Assembly (NCBI GenBank): GCA_009760855.2
Contig: WPIO01000012.1
Span: 400,001 to 464,000, forward strand
DNA from: Cristatella mucedo
Taxonomy: Eukaryota; Bryozoa; Phylactolaemata; Cristatellidae
Length of the DNA: 64,000 bases
Reading direction: 5' to 3'
Below the pieces are notes generated by a model. It saw nothing but the letters and a program-made list of their open reading frames with translations, did no database searches and was not told the origin of the DNA. Position numbers and translations under genes: made by a program. Shown here piece by piece: positions 1 through 64,000 of this stretch (positions are counted from its first letter, which is position 1; each line of letters starts with the position of its first letter).

Positions 1-2115
<2,115 letters not shown>

Positions 2116-2667
2116 CCTGTGTTTATTGGTGCCACCAGCAATTGACTCGCCTGACGGTATAGACACAGGACGCGTGGCATACAGGACACTGCTGTCGGAT
2201 TTTTCTATAGTGCAATGAGCTGTATTTGGATAATATATTTTCTATATGTACTCCGACGTCCTGTGCAACAGCCTGTGGTTTAAAGCCAATGATAACTAAA
2301 AAGATGGCCATACAGCTTTCCTTGACTGTTTCATTGGTCTGTACATTATGCTATTATACTTTATGAACCGTGCATATTGTTACAAAATTACTGCATCATT
2401 CGCATCAGTTTTATGATTCTTAGGCCATTCAAGGTTGGTGGCCTACCAAAAATGATCAAAGATTTTATAGCCAGATAACTGCACTGTAGATACAATTGGC
2501 TTTCATTTGCTACACAAGATATAAATTGCTTAGCACCCCGATGGTCGCTAGGAAGCAAGTAGGATTGACAAGGATCGCTTAGATTCCACAACATCTTAGC
2601 ATCCTCAAGAATTTCCACATTTGACCATTAAACCTACTAATGGTGGCCCTTCAAGCTTCCGTAATGG

Positions 2668-2835
2668 CTCTCACTAGGTAAGGCGGTTGCTTTTCACGAC
2701 CTCGGACCCGAGGTCGTGTGTTCGAATCCTGCTGTGCTGTGATCCTTGATCACCACTGATAGTCGTAAAGCTCATCTGTCGCTATACAAAAAGCGGCTGT
2801 TAAATCGGCTAGTATTTATTTATATTTATTATTTA
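2668..2835 (+). mobile_element. tRNA-derived SINE, family B
   Basis: Contains a near-consensus Pol III B box (GTTCGAATCC) after a self-complementary CGACCTCGG...CCGAGGTCG stretch. The 3' body reads GCTATACAAAAAGCGGCTG then TTAAATCGGCTA and ends AT-rich. The same body recurs at 13890 and 19165 (plus strand) and, degenerate, at 29299, 42945 and 59344. Confidence 0.7.
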
Positions 2836-3394
2836 ATGGGTTCGTTCGGCTTTCTCAATAGTCAAACAGTTAAAACTTCCCAAAAGCATGGCAGCACAAC
2901 TTGAAAGCTAGTGGGATGATCTCTCCCCCTACGTAATTCAGCTAAATGTAACCTGTGAATACTACTTGTCGAAGCAACAGTTGCCAATCTGTAGCCCTGA
3001 ATCGTCAGTGGCTGAGCTTAAAAGGTATCCTCCGGTCAAGACGAGTAAATGTTAAAGTCAAGTTTTAGCAGCTGTAGTGCATTAGCTGCTGTTAGTGGCT
3101 TGCACCTATGCAACAAATGATGGCCTGCTGCAAGGACGCTTGAGTTGAGTACATGCTGAGTTGTTAAGTGTGAGCACCCTATCAGTGCAACAGACAGTAT
3201 TTTGTTACTTGTATAGCGTGTGCTCGCTGAACATTAGGGTAGCATTAGTAAATGCTTTTTTTAAACTAGAATCTTCCGGTCAAGAACAAGCTTGCAGTGC
3301 AGTTGTGCAAAGGTGCATTTGCAGTCCAGAGAAGTGAAGAGCAATGCACATTTTAATTGGGCTAGTATCTGTACGTGTTTCATAGGCTCAGGGA

Positions 3395-3580
3395 GCATAC
3401 GAAGTAAATCCAAAGGATCTGAGGTTTGTACGGTGTGTAGGTAGGATACAATTAGATGCCGATAAACAGGCCGTACGCCTGGCGGTGGAGTAGACGGGCT
3501 GGAGCCAAAGAATGAATGAAGGGACCTGAAAGTGAGTGATAAAACCTTGACTGGTAACGATGCAATCAATACTGTAGCAA
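3395..3580 (-). mobile_element. LINE 3'-end ORF2 relic (L2/CR1-like)
   Basis: On the minus strand it reads KVLSLTFRSLHSFFG, then degenerate sequence with YLHTVQTSDPLDLLR. This matches the C-terminal end of ORF2 of the LINE seen at 7905-10865 and 40930-41930 (FKVFSLTCRSLHSLAPAYLS, then NLKFFGYRAF). It is 5'-truncated and full of substitutions. Confidence 0.6.
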
Positions 3581-4449
3581 CAATCAGTTGCTAGTATTGA
3601 CGATTAAAGCGAGACAGTCCGCCCTTACGTCACGGGCTAAGATAGCGACCAGCACTTACACTGACTTCACAGGCAGTGAGCTCCAGTGTACTACAGAAGG
3701 ACGAAGGTGTTATGGGCTAATCTCGAGTAAATGCTCATAAAATTGGTGAGGCAATAGAATATTTTAGGTGACCTTTCAAAATACAAATTGGTATGGAAAT
3801 TCTGATAACTCTCACAAGTCAAATCTGATTATCCAAACTGCCTAACCCGGACACAAACAGGAAGCATCAAGTTCTGCTCTACATGTAATCAAACGTCCTA
3901 TAGCTTTTTATCTGCAATCGTGGACAAAACCACGTTAATCATGTTGTTTATCAAGCATTTTTCGATTGTTTTCTTTGAAGCAAATTTTAAGTTACATAGA
4001 AAGATGTTGAGTTTCTCCGAGGGAGCTTTATCAAGAGTTATTATAATGTAAAATCTTTCCACCCTAAGTAACCTAGTCATGTGTTCAGAGCTGAACTCAG
4101 TTCACAGTTAACTTAGATACAGCAAGTATCAGGGAAGTTATTGAAGCAACGAAATCAGTTTTAGTCATACCGACACCACTATGGTATGGTGAACTTTAGA
4201 TGAATTTATTTGTTAGCTATTCCACGAACGTGACTTTACACAGCCTTCGAGTGTTACCATATGTGAGCCCAAGATACAAGCAGGCTTTATGGCAGGTAGA
4301 TATTTAAACTAAAACCTATATACGGGTTAGTTGATTTTTATATTTAATAACCTTTGAACTAATTGAACATTTCTACTTTTTGCACGTGATTTAATTACGA
4401 ACAAGTGTGTATACCAGTACTTTCAGTACCAGTGCATTAATGTGCTTGA

Positions 4450-4455
4450 TTTATT
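4450..4455 (-). terminator. Candidate poly(A) signal of ZMAT2
   Basis: AATAAA on the minus strand, about 280 nt past the ZMAT2 stop codon, the usual position for a cleavage and polyadenylation signal. Confidence 0.45.
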
Positions 4456-4735
4456 TAGTAAGGTGATCAAGCTATCTAGCGCTTTGCAGAAATAAATGAT
4501 GTTGATACTTCAGTTCAAAGGCAGCTGAAAAGGGGAAACATAGTCGGAGTATGGGCATTAGAACTGCTGGATCACGAATATCTTCCAGCTCGGCTGCACT
4601 TTGGCTTTGACGCTTTCCATCTGAAAGCACAGCCGAACCATATTTTCCATTTTTCTGACGTGATGTGACAGGTCGCTGACAAATCGTGACCTGGTGACGC
4701 CGAACTGCATCATACTGATGCTCAATGAACGGCAG

Positions 4736-21397
<16,662 letters not shown>

Positions 21398-22103
21398 GAA
21401 GAAAACGGAAGTAGAGAACGAAAACACAGTGTAGTATGCAGCCGACTGCGCGCATTAACGGTTAAGTTTACTAGAAAATAAAATAAAAGGTAAATTTGTG
21501 TGTTATTCGAGAGTTCATCTGGCTTTATAGCGATTGTATCACTCCCAGCCACCCGCGTCCGGAGGCATGTTTACCATGAACTTCCGTTTTACAGGGTTGC
21601 TGCTCGTCGTATGTCCTAGCCGCTTGGGTTGGTGTGTGTCTGTGTTCGCAATGATCGATTTATTTTCGTTCTGCCTTAGCTGACAGGCGATAACACCCGC
21701 ATGCTTACAAAAATTAGCTTTTTATTCGCCCAATGTACTCAGCCTCCGTTAACGCGACCGCTCTAGCGCAGGTGCCTTCTGGCGGCGCTTCGGTTCCTTA
21801 AGGGTCCTGCAGCTTTTTTTGCTTCGCTCGCTGAACGCAGTCGAAGCACGCCGCAGCATCTTAAGTAGATGAGTTTTACCGCCGTAAAATAATTGCGCAG
21901 GAGTCGCGCAAAGCAGCAGCGTCCAGTGCACTCGTTTCCCCTTTCGTCACGAGGCTCATCGGTTACGTGGCAGTCGATCCGAGGATGTGCAGTAATTGTT
22001 GTCGTTTCGCCATCCGTTCTTAATAAGGCTCTCTGGACAGTCTCCGCTGAGAGGGCTCGCTTATCGGCTGCCGCTCGCCAAGCAGCGCGCTCGCTGCACG
22101 ACA
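21398..22103. promoter_or_regulatory. Head-to-head intergenic region, likely bidirectional promoter
   Basis: Only 706 bp separate the ZMAT2 ATG (minus) from the FAM114A ATG (plus), so both promoters and 5' UTRs must lie here unless non-coding first exons extend further. GC and CpG rise towards 22103. No convincing TATA box is seen. CGGAAGT near 21406 resembles an ETS-factor core, common in TATA-less housekeeping promoters. The promoter role is inferred from layout. Confidence 0.6.
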
Positions 22104-33155
<11,052 letters not shown>

Positions 33156-33561
33156 GAGGAAGGCTGTCCCCAAGGGTCGCGCATGCGCTGCCGAGCCGGC
33201 CGGCGCATGCGGGCCAGTCAGTGGCCGAGTTGGAGGTCGATTCTTCAAGCGGCTTCGGTCCGTCTTTCCCTTGAGTGGCAGCAGCCCCGATGTCTGAGTC
33301 ACGTCAGCAGTGGCAGAGCGAGGCATAGTTGCGTGCCGTTTTGTACATTTGATCGGGCCGCTCGTGAAATGCGAGCTGCAGGGGCGCGTCATTTGCGCCT
33401 GATCTCCTTGAACGATTGCTTGAGGGCATGCATTAGAGCTGCAGGCTTCTGTAAAAGAAAGTGTGTGTGGTACAGCGCCACTCCCAGCGGCCGTGGCTAG
33501 GTCAGCTTGCACAGCTGCTGCACACGCTGCTGTGCTCGTCGGCAATCAGTTAGTCACTTTC

Positions 33562-33567
33562 AATAAA
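33562..33567 (+). terminator. Candidate poly(A) signal of FAM114A
   Basis: AATAAA about 410 nt after the stop codon. A second AATAAA lies at about 34006. Confidence 0.55.
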
Positions 33568-34168
33568 TGCCCTTCTTGGCATCAAACTTGCAGGAAAAAA
33601 GGGGGTATGCCAGATCAGCGAATCACAGGGCCCCCCACCCGAAGTGTCGGCCCACTTCCCGACAGCCTCCTTTGACCAGCACCAGCAGCCTCTGTACAGA
33701 AGAGGTGCCGCTGGTCAATGTGGCCCACAGTGCAGTATGCATTCAGCCAGCACGCTGCAGAGGGCAGGGAAGCTAGCAGCGGTGACCGAACGCCCGTGTG
33801 ACTCGAGCGACGCCGAAGCGTGCTCTAGTCTCACGTGTCCACTTTGCTAAAAATGCTTTGTTTCCAGCCGGCACGTGATTCCTAGTTTCGCTGCAAACAG
33901 ACGGGCCTTGGCAGCAATGCGAGCGGTCCATTTGCCTGTCGTCCGACTGCGGTTGGGCATGTCACTTCCATTAGTGCGAGGCTTTCGCATCCGCTTGCAG
34001 AGAGCAATAAAGGAAAAGCTGGAGCAGATTCAAATCCTCCGGATCGTTAGGTGCAAGCACCTCGCTGCTGGTTGGGCACAAAGGTCCAGTGACGGTATCT
34101 GCATTTAGGTTGGTCACGAAGCACGATTAAATGGAACCAGAGTAACGACAGAGGATACGGCATCGTGG
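33568..34168. other. Intergenic space between the convergent FAM114A and ARAP 3' ends
   Basis: About 600 bp with no recognised exon. A plus-strand frame reading RAIKEKLEQIQILRIVR at about 34000-34050 follows a TTGCAG, but I cannot link it to a gene. ARAP may also have an unrecognised last exon here. Confidence 0.35.

Positions 34169-64000
<29,832 letters not shown>

Larger units (their letters stand above)
2116..4449. other. Intergenic region between the convergent DKC1 and ZMAT2 3' ends
   Basis: No coding exon was recognised. ATTAAA at 2628-2633 is a weak candidate poly(A) signal for DKC1. A SINE (2668-2835) and a minus-strand LINE 3'-end relic (3395-3580) are annotated separately. The rest is AT-rich with no feature I can name. 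Confidence 0.5.

Noticed and set aside
2690-2750. tRNA gene suggested by GTTCGAATCC
   Set aside because: The B box sits in a repeated SINE body with no complete cloverleaf. The same head recurs at 13890 and 19165, so these are tRNA-derived SINEs.

Overview
This is a eukaryotic, almost certainly metazoan, nuclear window. It holds four conserved protein-coding genes, each split into many short exons by GT-AG introns, in a background full of long (CA)n and (GA)n microsatellites, tRNA-derived SINEs and relics of an L2/CR1-like LINE. The gene set (dyskerin, ZMAT2/Snu23, FAM114A/NOXP20 and a multi-PH ARAP) is animal-like. The dense introns, short 3' spacings and repeat style suggest a marine invertebrate, possibly a non-bilaterian; I cannot name the species from sequence alone. 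There are no bacterial genes, operons or CRISPR arrays.

Layout. 1-2115 (+): last eight coding exons of DKC1 (dyskerin), with two related C/D-box snoRNA candidates in two of its introns. 2116-4449: intergenic, with a tRNA-derived SINE and a LINE 3'-end relic. 4736-21397 (-): complete ZMAT2, six coding exons stretched over 16.7 kb. Its introns carry a foldback-like element (about 5690-7020), a near-perfect 869-bp inverted repeat made of LINE sequence (8642-10472), nested LINE/SINE copies and a 275-bp (CA)n tract. 21398-22103: short spacer between two divergent start codons, a likely shared promoter. 22104-33155 (+): complete FAM114A-like gene, 14 exons, GC-rich, poly(A) signal at 33562. 34169-64000 (-): ARAP-type ArfGAP/RhoGAP gene, running off the right edge. 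In protein order it shows a PH domain, ArfGAP, ankyrin-like linker, PH3, PH4, RhoGAP, RA, PH5 and a C-terminal tail.

The genes are alternately oriented: DKC1 and ZMAT2 are tail-to-tail, ZMAT2 and FAM114A head-to-head, FAM114A and ARAP tail-to-tail. They serve unrelated housekeeping or signalling roles (H/ACA pseudouridylation and telomerase RNP, U4/U6.U5 tri-snRNP splicing, Golgi-associated FAM114A, Arf/Rho signalling), so I infer no joint pathway. Exon boundaries were chosen so that splice sites, reading phase and family homology agree. All introns of DKC1, ZMAT2 and FAM114A keep phase. For ARAP a few small exons (in the ankyrin linker, PH4 and the end of PH5) were not resolved.

The most notable non-genic observations are the LINE fold-back palindrome, the foldback element with tandem subrepeats, the paired intronic snoRNAs, and the shared 3' tail of the LINE and the SINEs, which points to a LINE-SINE mobilisation partnership.
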